Below, piece by piece: positions 32,601 to 41,462 of a stretch of DNA of 64,000 bases. Both the position numbers and the translations under genes were made by a program. Source of the DNA: Steromphala cineraria (taxonomy: Eukaryota > Mollusca > Gastropoda > Trochida > Trochidae); the NCBI GenBank assembly GCA_916613615.1, contig OU744727.1, forward strand, positions 22,968,777 to 23,032,776. The letters are read 5' to 3'. The notes beneath the pieces were generated by a model. It was not told the origin of the DNA, made no database searches, and saw only the letters and a program-made list of their open reading frames with translations. Positions within the stretch are counted from its first letter, which is position 1; every line of letters starts with the position of its first letter.

Positions 32601-35507
32601 CAATCATGTCAAGTATCAAAGACCTAGCACTGACAGTATAGAAACTATAACCAAGGTTAAAGTTTTCAGAAAAGGCTCGCTGTGTCAAGGTCAAGGTCAC
32701 AAGGTCAAATGTCATGGTGTCATCTGAAAGATCTCATCACAAGGGATCCATATGTCAAGTATCAAAGACCTAGCTCTGACCAATCAAAAGTTATGACCAA
32801 AGTTTTTGTGGACAAACGGACAGACGGACGGACGGACGGACGGACAGGTGAAAAACAATATACCCCCGGAATCTCCGATTCGGGGGCATAAAAAACATTT
32901 TAAACTAGAAAGTGTTTTTATTCGTAAAACCAGATGTCTCCCCAATACACCATTTCAGCTGAATGTTGTTTTTGAAAATTACTTATAATTTTTAAACTCA
33001 AATAAAGACCATATTCTTTCTATAAAACATCAAACTGTAAGTTTCGGTTCTATTTATGAAACTAACCTAGCCCTTCAAAATGACAAAGTTCAAACTGTTG
33101 CAGTAGAAACTCTTAAGATATACAATTTAAAAGAATTAGAAACCCCCCAAAGTCACATTTACATGACATGAAGAGGATGTACAGCAAAATCAATGAAGAT
33201 TGGTCAAGTAGCTTCAGAGTTATACAATTATTGCAAACAGGAAGGTCCCAGAATTTTGTTTCCTGCTTGAATGGTCCATAAAAATTACTGACACTACAGG
33301 ACTCTAAGGAAATACTGGATTGTTAAACTGCCATTTTATTTAGGACAAAACCCCAAGCAACGAAAAACTAATTACTGCAAATAGAGATACATAAACAAAA
33401 GATTGATTTGATTTAAACATATTTTATTCAATAAAGAAAGGGATTAGGAACAAGTTATCCAACTTAGGTAACCTTCTCCCAAAACAAAAGATTGACATAC
33501 CTCTTTTGGTACAACTCCACACCTGGAGAATATAGTTTGCCAATAGGCCCAGGCAAACATGAACAGTAAAGGATGGTACAGCAGTAAATAGATTACTGGA
33601 AGAAAAATACAAAAACTGATTACAAAAGGATTACCTTGGCTTGTATCACTTATTTTCATCAAAATGGTAAACATTTATCATGCATGTCAAGAAGTGACAA
33701 GACATAAAATAGCTATTTCAATATTAAGGTCTTGAATAACTCTGAAATCTAAATTTTGAAGTAACAATTTTCAAATTTCTGTAATAAATTGGTTAAAGAT
33801 TTATGTATTTATGTATGGAGGGATACAAATATTTTCAGAAAGCTAACAGTATCAAATAAAAATTATTCATTATCAATGGTTAATTTTATATCAAATCAAA
33901 CATATTGCCACATACCTTTTTCAGGAATGGAATCTACTGTTACTGTAAAAAGAAAAAAGATTTGGTTAATGTCTACGATGGAGGGGATATAAAGGGTTAA
34001 TTCTAGTTCAAAACTATTTCACTATGTGGGGCACAGTGGTGATTAAATAAACATGCCAATGACCCAGGTTTGAATACCGTTGGAAACATAAAATAATTGT
34101 GACCTGGGTCACATACTGTGTTGTGTCACTGTGCAAGGCACTTAATCTACATTGCACTCAGTCTGTTAAAATGAATGCCTGGAGACAGGATGTACAGATC
34201 AACATTGTTGTGCTTATTAGGGATGTCACAATACACTGATGCATCGATCTTGTGGTACAGTTCATGATACAATACACGATACATTCAACTGTATCGTGAT
34301 ACAAATTTTAGTGAATATCGTGAACTTTTGTGAGTATATCATTCAATTTTTGGTGTGAAAATCAAGTAAAATCCAGAGTTGGTTGAATTCCTTGTAAGGA
34401 TAGCTTTTATATAGCATTAAATTACTTTTTCATGAAGAAGTTGTGTTTAAATGCTTGTTACTCAGATAAGTCTCTTCAGGAATATTAAATTTAGATCCCT
34501 GAATTTTTATCTCACTGTAATAATGTTGCATTTAGTATATCGTACCTGTATTGTGACATCCCTAGTGCTTATGATACCATAACACTTGTATGCTGATATG
34601 AAAAGTACAGTTCCTTCAGGTTAGAGATGTTTGTAGACCTTTGAGCAGGTATATAAGTACATGAAAAAGGTGCCATATAAATATCCTCATTATCATTACT
34701 AAGGATACTGTAGTAAACAATTTACTTGTGTCAATGCACAACAGTAAAATAATTCACATAGTTAGTAGATTTACCCTGTTGATATATATACATAATCCAT
34801 ATTGAACTCTAATTGATTGGTTGAGTAACATTTCAGTTTGATTTCAATTTGAAGCTTATTTGCAAAGTTTATGTTGAAGAAACCGAAAAAGATCAAACGT
34901 TAGATGATTATTTGCATGCTGCTTTGCTAATCACAGAAACCAATACTTGTCTCAACATCTAGAGTGCAGTTGATCTTTTTGTTTATTTCAATCTGGAGTC
35001 ATAAAAACAAAATGAATAAAAAATAGACTTAACATGCTTATCTGGTTCAAAAATGAAGAGATGAAGAGACCTTTCTCATTTGATCACCAAGATATGGAAT
35101 CAGGAAATGCAAAGGAAAGAAAAGACTTTGCTTTCAAGATTTAGATTTTCTATTTCAAAGGAAAGTAATAATTATTCTATTTCATATTTGATTTAAAAAC
35201 TACTAATAAGTAAAATAATTCCACCCTTTAAAGGTATGATTATGCAGAAAGATCGTTTAAATCTCCTTTCGATCATTTGACAGCCGACCATTGCAAAGTC
35301 ATTCTGCCAAAGGGTTATCAGGTACGTGAAAATAAAAAGTCCATTTCGGGATTAATTCATCATTCACGAAGAAAATAATAACAAAAACTTACATGCACAC
35401 ATTTGAACTACATAGGCGTAATAAGACCAAACTACGATTGCTGTTATAAACAACACAGGAGTCCATCTAACTGCAGCACAACATAAATTGATAGTTTTAG
35501 GAGCCAT
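17566..35507 (-). CDS. ZDHHC15: Palmitoyltransferase ZDHHC2/15/20-like, complete, 12 exons
   Basis: Transfers palmitate from palmitoyl-CoA to protein cysteines; an integral membrane enzyme of Golgi, endosome or plasma membrane. Coding exons, minus strand in transcript order: 35393-35507 (ATG), 33916-33942, 33501-33595, 32166-32286, 31352-31421, 31131-31163, 30034-30154, 28283-28418, 27782-27908, 27056-27130 (cassette), 21312-21424, 17566-17606 (TGA). All have GT/AG borders and compatible phases: 1074 nt, 357 residues, or 332 without the cassette, close to vertebrate ZDHHC15/2/20. The product has the N-terminal MAPKT... start, four hydrophobic segments, a Cys-rich domain ([16 protein letters not shown]), catalytic DHHC in KMDHHCPW, an STLE version of the TTxE motif, and NFxEVFG (PaCCT-type). 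Phrases such as [10 protein letters not shown] are closest to ZDHHC15. The last two junctions are the least certain. Confidence 0.9.
17650..18440. other. ZDHHC intron 11, featureless part
   Basis: AT-rich intron sequence; no exon, repeat or RNA gene recognised. Confidence 0.5.
18450..18800. mobile_element. Foldback MITE in ZDHHC intron 11
   Basis: CATTCTCTCCCCACAGAGAC-AGATCAAG...CTCTGTTCTTATTAG at 18458-18505 is matched in reverse complement at 18729-18800 (CTAATAAGAACAGAGG ... CTTGATCTGCC ... GGAGAGAATG). The right arm carries ~20 extra bases. Interior ~220 bases without coding capacity. Confidence 0.6.
19235..19450 (-). repeat. tRNA-like SINE
   Basis: The minus strand starts with GGGACGTAGCTCAGTGGTAG (A-box) then GCGTCATACCAAAAG, and ends with ACAATAAAGTGTTATTATTAC and ATT repeats. 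The B-box is degenerate. Truncated relatives of its head occur at 2150-2205. Confidence 0.6.
19451..21249. other. ZDHHC intron 11, no gene seen
   Basis: AT-rich. At 21045-21170 there is an ACTAGTCCATTGGACTACTAGT palindromic core with CTAGCC/GGCTAC phrases that looks like a repeat fragment; no second copy is identified here. Confidence 0.45.
21312..21424 (-). CDS. ZDHHC exon 11 (C-terminal tail)
   Basis: 37 full codons: [20 protein letters not shown], then [17 protein letters not shown]. The order GDG-P-R-acidic-LL resembles the ZDHHC15 tail, including an LL that may act in trafficking (inference). Phase 2 in (GTTTCAG|T), phase 1 out (G|GTGATT). If this donor is not used the frame runs to a stop at 21250. 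Confidence 0.78.
22088..22585 (+). mobile_element. MITE, 'GACACAGAGTAT' family, copy A
   Basis: 498 bp from TTAAAGAGACACAGAGTAT to its inverse ATACTCTGTGTCACTTTAA. Nearly the whole interior is repeated at 30510-31007, including CATCGGGAACCACT, AAAACCGGACAATGTGGCTCG and a CG-rich GCGCGCAAATTCGCC block. No coding capacity. Confidence 0.88.
22586..24580. other. ZDHHC intron, gene-free
   Basis: AT-rich intron. At 23112-23160 there is a decayed GAGTGAGTGATTTA...GCAATATTTCAGCC relic of the same repeat as at 15522. A 29-base near-duplication (AGAAATAAATTTGTTCTTGCA) occurs at about 24252 and 24298. No exon recognised. Confidence 0.5.
24581..24944 (+). mobile_element. MITE, 'GGGGCAGTAGCACG' family, copy 3
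   Basis: 364 bp from TTAAAGGGGCAGTAGCACG to TGTGCTTCTGTCCCTTTAA, in the same orientation as copy 2 and opposite to copy 1. The right end has more substitutions than copy 2. The small frame on the minus strand inside it is not a gene. Confidence 0.85.
24945..26704. other. ZDHHC intron, gene-free
   Basis: AT-rich, short (TA)n at 25380. The frame 26521-26706 shows no family resemblance. Confidence 0.5.
26705..26908. mobile_element. Near-perfect palindromic MITE with tRNA-like core
   Basis: AATGTTATATTTGGGAT...ACTATCTTGAATAGTAC on the left is matched by GTACTATTCAAGATAGTGAT and CCCAAATATAACATT on the right. Further in, GGAGTCCCATG pairs with CATGGGACTC. The centre (26763-26850) resembles a tRNA on the minus strand, with a B-box-like GGGTTTGAATCCC. 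About 200 nt in all, able to fold as one long hairpin. Confidence 0.75.
27056..27130 (-). CDS. ZDHHC exon 10, frame-neutral cassette (duplicate of exon 11 start)
   Basis: 75 nt, phase 2 in and phase 2 out, so it can be included or skipped without frame change. Encodes [15 protein letters not shown]... and ends PR/PS. Its GDGVSFP matches GDGVTYP at the start of exon 11 and GDGxSFP in vertebrate ZDHHC2/15, which have the motif once. Acceptor TGTTGTAG, donor CAG|GTTAGC. Confidence 0.7.
27235..27382 (-). repeat. Dispersed repeat 'CAGGACAGGCTAGG', copy 1
   Basis: The reverse complement of this ~150-base block matches 57170-57330 closely, including CCGCCAGTCCTT, CAGGACTGGTAA and CAATTAATTTTCAGGACAGG. 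It lies in the ZDHHC intron between exons 9 and 10. Type unknown. Confidence 0.7.
27782..27908 (-). CDS. ZDHHC exon 9 (C-terminal PaCCT region)
   Basis: Encodes [20 protein letters not shown] then [20 protein letters not shown], matching the conserved segment after TM4 in ZDHHC2/15. It leaves phase 2 (AG|GTATAT), which fits both exon 10 and exon 11. Confidence 0.92.
28283..28418 (-). CDS. ZDHHC exon 8 (TM4)
   Basis: 45 codons: short lumenal loop, [24 protein letters not shown] as fourth membrane helix, then CKNRSTL, whose E is completed by exon 9 to form STLE, the counterpart of TTxE. Phase 1 out (G|GTATGT). Confidence 0.92.
28500..30033. other. ZDHHC intron 7, gene-free
   Basis: AT-rich intron sequence; no repeat partner found in the window and no coding signal. 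Confidence 0.5.
30034..30154 (-). CDS. ZDHHC exon 7 (end of CRD, TM3)
   Basis: 40 codons: [13 protein letters not shown] completes the Cys-rich domain, followed by the third membrane helix ([17 protein letters not shown]) and YFIDFWK. Donor AAG|GTAAGT, phase 0. Confidence 0.93.
30510..31007 (+). mobile_element. MITE, 'GACACAGAGTAT' family, copy B
   Basis: Same orientation as copy A with only scattered differences. The left end is slightly changed (CAAAGAGACACAAAGTAT); the right end ATACTCTGTGTCACTTTAA is identical. It ends about 125 bp from the exon holding the DHHC codons. Confidence 0.88.
31131..31163 (-). CDS. ZDHHC exon 6, 33-nt exon with catalytic DHHC
   Basis: Encodes VLKMDHHCP between split Ala and Trp codons; the Cys of DHHC is the acyl-enzyme nucleophile. 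Acceptor ATTTCAG at 31164-31170, donor TG|GTAAGT. Its removal would keep frame (33 nt) but delete the active site. Confidence 0.93.
31352..31421 (-). CDS. ZDHHC exon 5 (zinc-binding Cys-rich domain, first half)
   Basis: Encodes [23 protein letters not shown], giving the Cys/His ligands of the first zinc site. The first Cys is split with exon 4, and the exon leaves phase 2 (GC|GTAAGT). Confidence 0.93.
32166..32286 (-). CDS. ZDHHC exon 4 (cytosolic stretch before the Cys-rich domain)
   Basis: 40 codons starting [12 protein letters not shown], with charged helix and PIMNRTMSG, equivalent to the FHLSY...PIYTRTMSG segment of ZDHHC2. Phase 0 in, phase 1 out (T|GTGAGT). A pearl-like element sits immediately upstream in its intron. 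Confidence 0.9.
32330..32893 (+). mobile_element. Pearl-like element: three core repeats plus (GGAC)n
   Basis: Begins GAAACACGAATGCCCCCGGATGCATCC and ends in a hairpin CCCCCGGAATCTCCGATTCGGGGGCAT. Between them are three ~150-bp units (each with AAGGTCAAATRTCATGGTGTCATC; starts near 32403, 32551 and 32702), two followed by (GGAC)n tracts. Tandem cores next to an ACGG-type tetranucleotide is the architecture described for bivalve pearl elements. A one-unit copy in reverse is at 53039-53307. Open frames across it are artefacts of the repeats. Confidence 0.75.
33501..33595 (-). CDS. ZDHHC exon 3 (TM2)
   Basis: 31 codons: [18 protein letters not shown] is the second membrane segment, then [13 protein letters not shown] on the cytosolic side. 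Acceptor TTCTTCCAG; donor GAG|GTATGT, phase 0. Confidence 0.9.
33916..33942 (-). CDS. ZDHHC exon 2, 27-nt micro-exon
   Basis: Encodes about nine residues (LTVDSIPEK, then a split glycine/valine codon) of the first lumenal loop. It follows a strong minus-strand pyrimidine tract (TTTTTTCTTTTTACAG) and has donor G|GTATGT. It joins in frame with exon 3 to give [10 protein letters not shown], as in ZDHHC15. Confidence 0.8.
34025..34699 (+). repeat. tRNA-derived SINE interrupted by a hAT-like MITE
   Basis: The head GTGGGGCACAGTGGTGATTAA and B-box-like GACCCAGGTTTGAATACC are at 34025-34080. The body runs to 34217 and, after the insertion, resumes at 34573 with TTGAGCAGGTATATAAG and tail GTGCCATATAAATATCCTCATTATCATTA. 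Without the insertion the SINE is about 320 bp. Confidence 0.7.
34218..34564. mobile_element. hAT-like MITE with 8-bp target duplication
   Basis: 347 bp with perfect 16-bp inverted ends (TAGGGATGTCACAATA / TATTGTGACATCCCTA), flanked on both sides by GTGCTTAT (34210-34217 and 34565-34572). An 8-bp target duplication and these ends are typical of hAT transposons. No transposase is encoded. Confidence 0.9.
34700..35390. other. ZDHHC intron 1, gene-free remainder
   Basis: AT-rich intron 1 sequence between the SINE and exon 1; nothing recognised. Confidence 0.5.
35393..35507 (-). CDS. ZDHHC exon 1 (start codon, TM1)
   Basis: The ATG at 35507 opens a 38-codon stretch with the hydrophobic run [19 protein letters not shown], matching the first membrane segment of the ZDHHC2/15/20 group (WSYYAY is characteristic). 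Donor T|GTAAGT leaves phase 1. Confidence 0.9.
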
Positions 35508-35620
35508 CTTGGGTGTTTGTGTTTGGCTGCAAACGTCACCACTTCCTGCCTACTACGTCATCATCCATCTTCGGGAGTTTCCGTGATCTCCACGACCAAT
35601 TTTTCAACTTTCTCGACTGG
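35508..35620 (-). promoter_or_regulatory. Probable ZDHHC promoter/5' UTR
   Basis: The 100 bases upstream of the ATG are less AT-rich than the surroundings and contain, read on the plus strand, AACGTCACC, CACTTCCTG (ETS-type core) and TACGTCATC (CRE-like). CRE plus ETS close to the start is common in housekeeping promoters. No TATA box is evident. Inference from motif density only. Confidence 0.35.
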
Positions 35621-36354
35621 AGCCTACCTTTGACTTAGACTTAGAACAATCCCTTCATCGTCATTTTGTATTTAAAACAAAATCTTTTCTTCGATTTGAG
35701 AGAAATTTACAGAATTTTGTTATTTAAATGAGGAAATTTTACCAACTTTCATTTATATTTGAAACTCTTATTTTTTTAAATAAATATATGTAATAGATTA
35801 GATCTGCAAGTGTTTGTTTAATAACATCGAAACTGTTATTTCACTACGACTGTTTTGAATAATACCCATTATCGATATTGAAACCCAATCGAAAGCGAAT
35901 CTTTTCATTATTTCTTACGATGGGTTCGTAGACACTGGAAGACAGTGGTGGGTTCGTAGACGGATAAAACAATATATTTTCAACAAAATACATTTTGTTA
36001 ATAACTTAACATTTCTTATTAATATTTATTTTCATGTATTTAAGTTATCTGGCGAGTATGATTTTTAAAATTCGAAACAAGGCATGGTAATTGGGAATAA
36101 AAGGCTTTCGATTCGATCATACAAATTATATATAAAGTAAAATAGTAAACGAATTAAATTCTGCGATGAATAAAGCAAGTCAATCCTATGTTTACCTCGA
36201 TGTCATCAATCAGTCCCAAAGTATTTGGTCGTAATTTATCATTCAAGGTATTGTTATTTTCCTCATAGTAATTAGTCATTGTTCTCTGATCAGAACAGAA
36301 GAACAGAACCGAACAGAAGTTTATAACTTAATGAATTTACATTACAGTTATAAT
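35621..36354. other. Intergenic, no gene
   Basis: AT-rich. GGTTCGTAGAC occurs twice at 35925-35960, the same motif as in the inverted ends of the element at 42690-43415. Confidence 0.45.
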
Positions 36355-36549
36355 TTATACCTTTGTGGAACAAAAAATACCCGCTCGAACTGGCCTTTTA
36401 ACTCTTATATCATGATATTTTTGGCATACACATACAAAATGAAATTCATCTTCAATTACAGAAGTTACTTGTTCTAAACAGTCATATAAACGTAATGCTC
36501 TATCCAAATGAAGATATCTGCCAGTTTCTATTTTTCTAATCAAAAGCAT
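36345..36549 (-). pseudogene. LINE C-terminal fragment, minus strand
   Basis: A 64-codon minus-strand frame contains KIETGRYLHLDRALRLYDCL then IEDEFHFVCVCQKYHDIR. This matches in order the end of the larger LINE at 37.6-40.6 kb (NIETGRYQEILRENRIC, VEDEYQFLCVCLAYNSLR), which is a zinc-knuckle-like C-terminus. Only the 3' end of the element is present, as expected from 5' truncation during retrotransposition. It lies in the spacer between the ZDHHC and RARS1 starts. Confidence 0.65.
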
Positions 36550-36749
36550 AATTGATTGTTATTCGCATTCAATTGTTACTTTGTTCCCTCCTTACTTCAA
36601 CGTCACTTTATTCTCCAAAGACCACCGTTGGTGGTTATATCATGTAGACCTACAAGACTATGTATTGTAGATGACATACCATTTAATGCTGAGGAATATA
36701 TGGATGACAACTTCTTTGTTCATTGTATGCGACATTCCAACTTCTAAAG

Positions 36750-37610
36750 TGCATGCCTCTCAAAGAAGATATACCATTTATAAACTTTGTCAGGTGTCTA
36801 AGAACAATAAAGTCTGATAATAAATAAACAATAAAATGTTTGAGAAGTATTCAGGAATATATTTGTTCTAGTTTCATGAAAAGCTGGAAAGCGAAATAAA
36901 TAGTTGAATTCATCAGCGATTGTCGGCGAATCACATAATGCACAGGTCCTATTTCTCAGTAAACCGATAAATGTTTTTGATACATAGATGCTGATTGGAA
37001 AAGTTCACAATATAAAATTAAAATAGGTCTTGACAGTCTGAGTCCCATAGCCAGTTTTAAAAAAACTTTATGTGTTTATTTTCAAGGATATCAATATTAG
37101 CATAAGCCTATAGATTTCAGTTCCACGGATGTATAAAATGCTGGGTAATTGTATGTTGTAACTAGACATAATCTAGCTAAATAGGTCTATAATTATGATA
37201 AATTTAAGTATCTATAGATTATTCGATTATAAGTGTATAATATTTGTAGACAATAGGCCTTATTTCCCAAAAAACAAACACAAAATCTTTAGATGGAAAA
37301 CGTTTGTAACATTATTTACATGCCATTAAATGTCAGTCTGATTAAAATCGGCCTTGTCCCGAGTAATAAAAGTTCAACTGTTTTGAGATCTAAGTTTTCC
37401 TCTTATCGCCTAGTGTAGAGGATTTCAAATCTCCGTAGAGTTAAAGTTTTGAATATTCTATTTCTCGGAATTTTAATCATACTGGTTAGATATGTGTAAG
37501 GTAGCGCGCGTACGGCGGGAAAAAAATCATTGAAATCATGTAATTGGAAAAAAAAGGTCCGATGAGATAATAACACAATAATTATCTTTAAAAATTTTTT
37601 TTTTTAAATC
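36750..37610. other. Intergenic, no gene
   Basis: AT-rich, no open frame or repeat recognised. It ends in a T-rich tract (37585-37620) just before LINE homology begins. Confidence 0.5.
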
Positions 37611-37614
37611 CTTT

Positions 37615-40570
37615 GTTTTTTGGCCTATTGGAGGATTATAGTCCTTTTAGATGAGAAGGGTGTGGGACTTTCTTTTAGATTATTTTCACACCAAAAGGTT
37701 TTCAACTGACAAAATTGTAAATAGTTTTGGAAAGAGTCTTCTTAGTTTATGTTCGGTATTAAATATTCACATTATGAATGGTCGATGTGGAACAGATGTT
37801 GAAGTTGGTGATTTTACATATATTGGGTCGAATGGCACTAGCGTAGTTGACTATATTATCGCTTCATCGTCACTTTTTGAGTCTGTTCGTGACTTCGATA
37901 TCCCCTCCCGCACAGAATCTGACCATCTACCAATTAACTCCTTTATGTTTACGTGCGCTTCACTCATGTGAGTCATCACAAGGCAATAGCAGCAAGTCCT
38001 TTAAATTTGTATGGGAAAATGACAAAAGGGAAATTTTCAGACAAAATATTCTTTCTGAGAATGTGCAAAAATTACTAGACGAGTCTCTTGATTCAGCGTT
38101 TACTGACATAGATAAAAGTATCGAACTAATAACTGAAGCCTTATGCACAGCTGCTAGTACTATGAAAAGAAAAAATAACCCTGTTAGAACAAATGAAAAT
38201 CCTTGGTATGATGCAGATTGTAGATTGAGAAAAAAAGAAAGATGTAAAAATTTAAATATGTTGAGGAAATCGAAAAATTTAAATGCGTTAGAAGATTATC
38301 ATCGCAGTAGGAATGCATATAATGCCATTTGTAGACAAAAGCGAAATGACTATTTTAAAATGAAACAACTGGAACTAGAAAATAAACATAAATGATTCAA
38401 AAGCATTTTGGTCTATGCTTAAGAATCTTAACGGAAAAGTACATTCGAGAAATAATATAGTAATAAATGACTGGTACAACCACTTTAAAAATCTATATTC
38501 AGATTCCGATCATAACAGCAATCCCAATGCCCAGCCTTATAGAGAGGATATGAATTCTGACCATACAGATCTTAACTCAAGTCTAGCACAAGATATTCTT
38601 GACTGTCCAATAACTAAGGAGGAAATACTCCAGAGCATCTCAAACTTAAAACCTAAAAAATCTGCTGGAATAGATTCTACTATATCAGAATTTTTTAAAC
38701 ACTCTGCAGATTTGCTGGCGCTGCCGCTTAGAATTGCTTTTTAATGTTATTTTGGACAACGGTTATTTTCCTAAAGCATGGTCCACTGGTATAATAGTGC
38801 CAATTCATACGAAAGGTGATAGAAATGATCCTGATAATTATAGGGGTATAACACTACTTAGCATATTTAGTAAGATATTTACATCTATCATGAATAAGAG
38901 ACTGGTCGAATGGGCAGATTCCTTAGACAAAATAACAGAATCACAGGCTGGCTTTAGGAGAGGATATATCACTACTGATAACATATTTGTTTTACATTCT
39001 ATTATCCAGAAATACTTAAATCATACGGGACAGAAGTTTTATGCTTGATTTGTAGATTTCTCAAAGGCGTTTGATTCAGTTAATAGAAACAAATTATGGA
39101 ATCTCCTTGATCAACAAGGCGTCAGTTCTAAGATGGGAAAACTACTGCGAAGTATTTATGAAATGCCAAATCTGCATAAGGAGTAACCACGAATTATCGG
39201 ACCCTTTCATGAGTCGGATAGGAGTGAGACAAGGTTGCATATGAAGCCCCTTTCTATTTACATTTTTCATAAATGAATTAGCAACCCAAATCCAAGAAAA
39301 CCGTTCGAACGGTATACAACTACATCCTGATATGATACAAATCTTCTTGCTATTATTTGCGGATGATATCATCTTGTTCTCAAGTACAATTAAAGTGTTA
39401 CAAAAAGAGATAGATGAATTAGAGTGGTACTGTGAAAATTGGAAACTGACTGTTAACCAGACTAAAACAAAAATAGTTGTTTTCAAAAATGGAGGGAAGT
39501 TAGCCAATAACGAAAAATGGTTCTATAAAGGGAATAGATTGGAGACTACAACCTCATATAAATACTTAGGTGTACATTTAACGAATCATCTTTCTTGGTC
39601 AATACACACATCACAGGCATCTATGCAGGCAAAGAAAATATTGATAGGTATCATAAAATACATATATATATTTTGGGTGATTTGTCTTACAATTCGTTTT
39701 TCAAAATATTTGACACAAAAATAAACCCAACATTGTTATATGGTGCAGAAGTCTGGGGCTTTAAATCGTTTGATGTTTTAGAAAAAGTTCATTTGTATGC
39801 TTGTAAGAGATTTTTAGGTGTAAAAACTGCCACATCTAGTTGTATGGTTTATGGAGAATGTGGGAGATATCCATTGTATATTGAATCAAACATTAAAATC
39901 ATTAAGTACTGGTTAAGAATGTTAACAATGCCTTCATGTAGATTACCAAGAAAATTTTACAAAATGATGTTACTTTATGATAGCCACGGAAAACATAACT
40001 GGGTCTCACACACTAAAATTTTTTATTTTCCATCGGCTTCGGTAATGCTTGGCATAAACAATTTGTAGAATCGCACTCCCGTTTTATTTGCCTAGTCAAA
40101 CAAAGACTTAAAGATATATTCTTTCAAACTTGGTCAGCTAGTCTCTCACTATCTAACAAATGTTTTTACTACAAAATGGTTAAAGATTCTATCTATGCAG
40201 AACATTACCTCTAGGCCTAATCTATAAGAAAATACAAATCTTCACTGGCAAGACTCCGTTGCTCTTCGCATGATTTAAACATTGAAACTGGGAGATACCA
40301 AGAAATCTTAAGAGAAAACAGAATCTGTCAAATGTGTGATCTAAATAAAGTCGAGGATGAATACCAGTTTTTATGTGTTTGCCTAGCATACAATTCTTTG
40401 AGAATTATGTACATAAAGAACTATTTTCATAAGCACCCTGATATGATAAGTTTATTTCTCTTATGAAGAGCAAAAGTAAATCTCATCTAGAAAATTCGTC
40501 CATTTATATACACAAAGCATTTATGTTTAGAAAGAATGTGTTACTACCTGTAAAATAATAAAACTATGTA
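37615..40570 (+). pseudogene. Broken non-LTR retrotransposon (LINE)
   Basis: Pieces in order: end of an apurinic-type endonuclease (GSNGTSVVDYIIAS, then the SDHLPI motif, 37651-37971); a basic linker (37940-38395); reverse transcriptase from ~38400 with KKSAGIDS, NYRGITLLS, a FVDFSKAFDS block, GVRQGC and the catalytic FADDIILFS (39355-39385), WKLTVNQTKTK; then a thumb and Cys-rich tail to about 40560. The frame is broken several times: shifts near 37960, 38390, 38735 and 39180, a TGA at 39046-39048 where a Cys codon is usual, and a TGA inside the GVRQGC block. The 5' end, with the start of the endonuclease, is missing. Non-functional; the clade (CR1/Jockey/RTE-like) is not resolved by eye. 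Confidence 0.9.
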
Positions 40571-40722
40571 CTACAGGCCTGTGGCCTTTCAGTATGGAAA
40601 TAAACTATCTGGAGAAGGGTGTGTGGACAAGAATACGACATCAACGTTGTAAGTAGACACTACCCCAAAACTAACAGGGATTCGAATCTCTATTTTGACC
40701 TTTTTAAAAATTTGGTAAAATC

Positions 40723-40983
40723 AAAATCTCAATATTTGCACTTATCAATTGTTTAGATATATGTTGTGACTTACATATAACCAGAGACATTATATAACTG
40801 TATTAAAATAGAGTCTCTGATACAACCAAATTTGAACAAAATTTGCGACGATATAAAAGTCAAGATTTTAGAAATATTCTAGACCTGTGATATAGAAAGC
40901 TCCAATTTCGTTCAAATGAGGAATCTATATGTTAATCACAAAATATTAAAAAGCGATTTATAAGTGCCAAAATTGAGATTTCA
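40723..40983. mobile_element. Foldback element, ~57-bp imperfect arms
   Basis: AAATCTCAATATTTGCACTTATC... (40723-40782) is matched in reverse complement by 40925-40983 (...ATAAGTGCCAAAATTGAGATTT). About 260 bp, AT-rich, non-coding. It lies between the LINE end and the RARS1 start. Confidence 0.55.
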
Positions 40984-41420
40984 TTTATAGAATTGTGTAT
41001 AAGGCCAAGTCAGTGATTCCGAACCCTTGAACATGATACCTATTAAAAGTTTATTTCATATTTTTCATGTGTTTATCTTTACTTAATAATGATTTAGGGG
41101 GTATATGACTTTTCTTAATTTATTCCTATGATATGTTTTCTTACAAAATATATTACTTTTCTTCCATGATTTTTGCCCTATAACTTTTGCAATGCGCATA
41201 ATTTGGATAATCTTAAAATAAAGACTTCAAATAGAAAATATATCAACTGTAAAGTTTATTTACAAGTTAAATATTTCATAATAATCTGAAATAAAACATG
41301 TCATGGTATTGCCTCAGGCAAATAAGGCAGCATACATCAAGTATAAAAGCCAAAATCAAAGCCGACTCGTTCCGAATGTAAATCAGGAAAAGATAACTCT
41401 CATTGCAGTCACGTTGCATC

Positions 41421-41462
41421 ATGGACGAGATGGAAACATACACCAAGCGAGTGAAACTTGCG
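41421..41462 (+). CDS. RARS1 exon 1 (inferred)
   Basis: ATGGACGAGATGG opens 14 codons ([14 protein letters not shown]) ending at donor GCG|GTAAAA, phase 0, matching phase 0 at 44947. Joined to exon 2 it gives [17 protein letters not shown], a continuous heptad coiled coil as at the RARS1 N-terminus. A 13-15-residue first exon also fits the vertebrate protein. No transcript support; another start in 41.5-44.9 kb is possible. Confidence 0.55.

Noticed and set aside
32379..32891. Open frames encoding repeated GLITRD / KYQR / [10 protein letters not shown] peptides
   Set aside because: They follow the core units and (GGAC)n tract of a pearl-like element; the peptide repetition is a by-product.
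37651..40068. Could the retrotransposon be an active element or a host gene of RT origin?
   Set aside because: At least four frameshifts, two in-frame stops inside the RT core and a missing 5' end make it non-functional.
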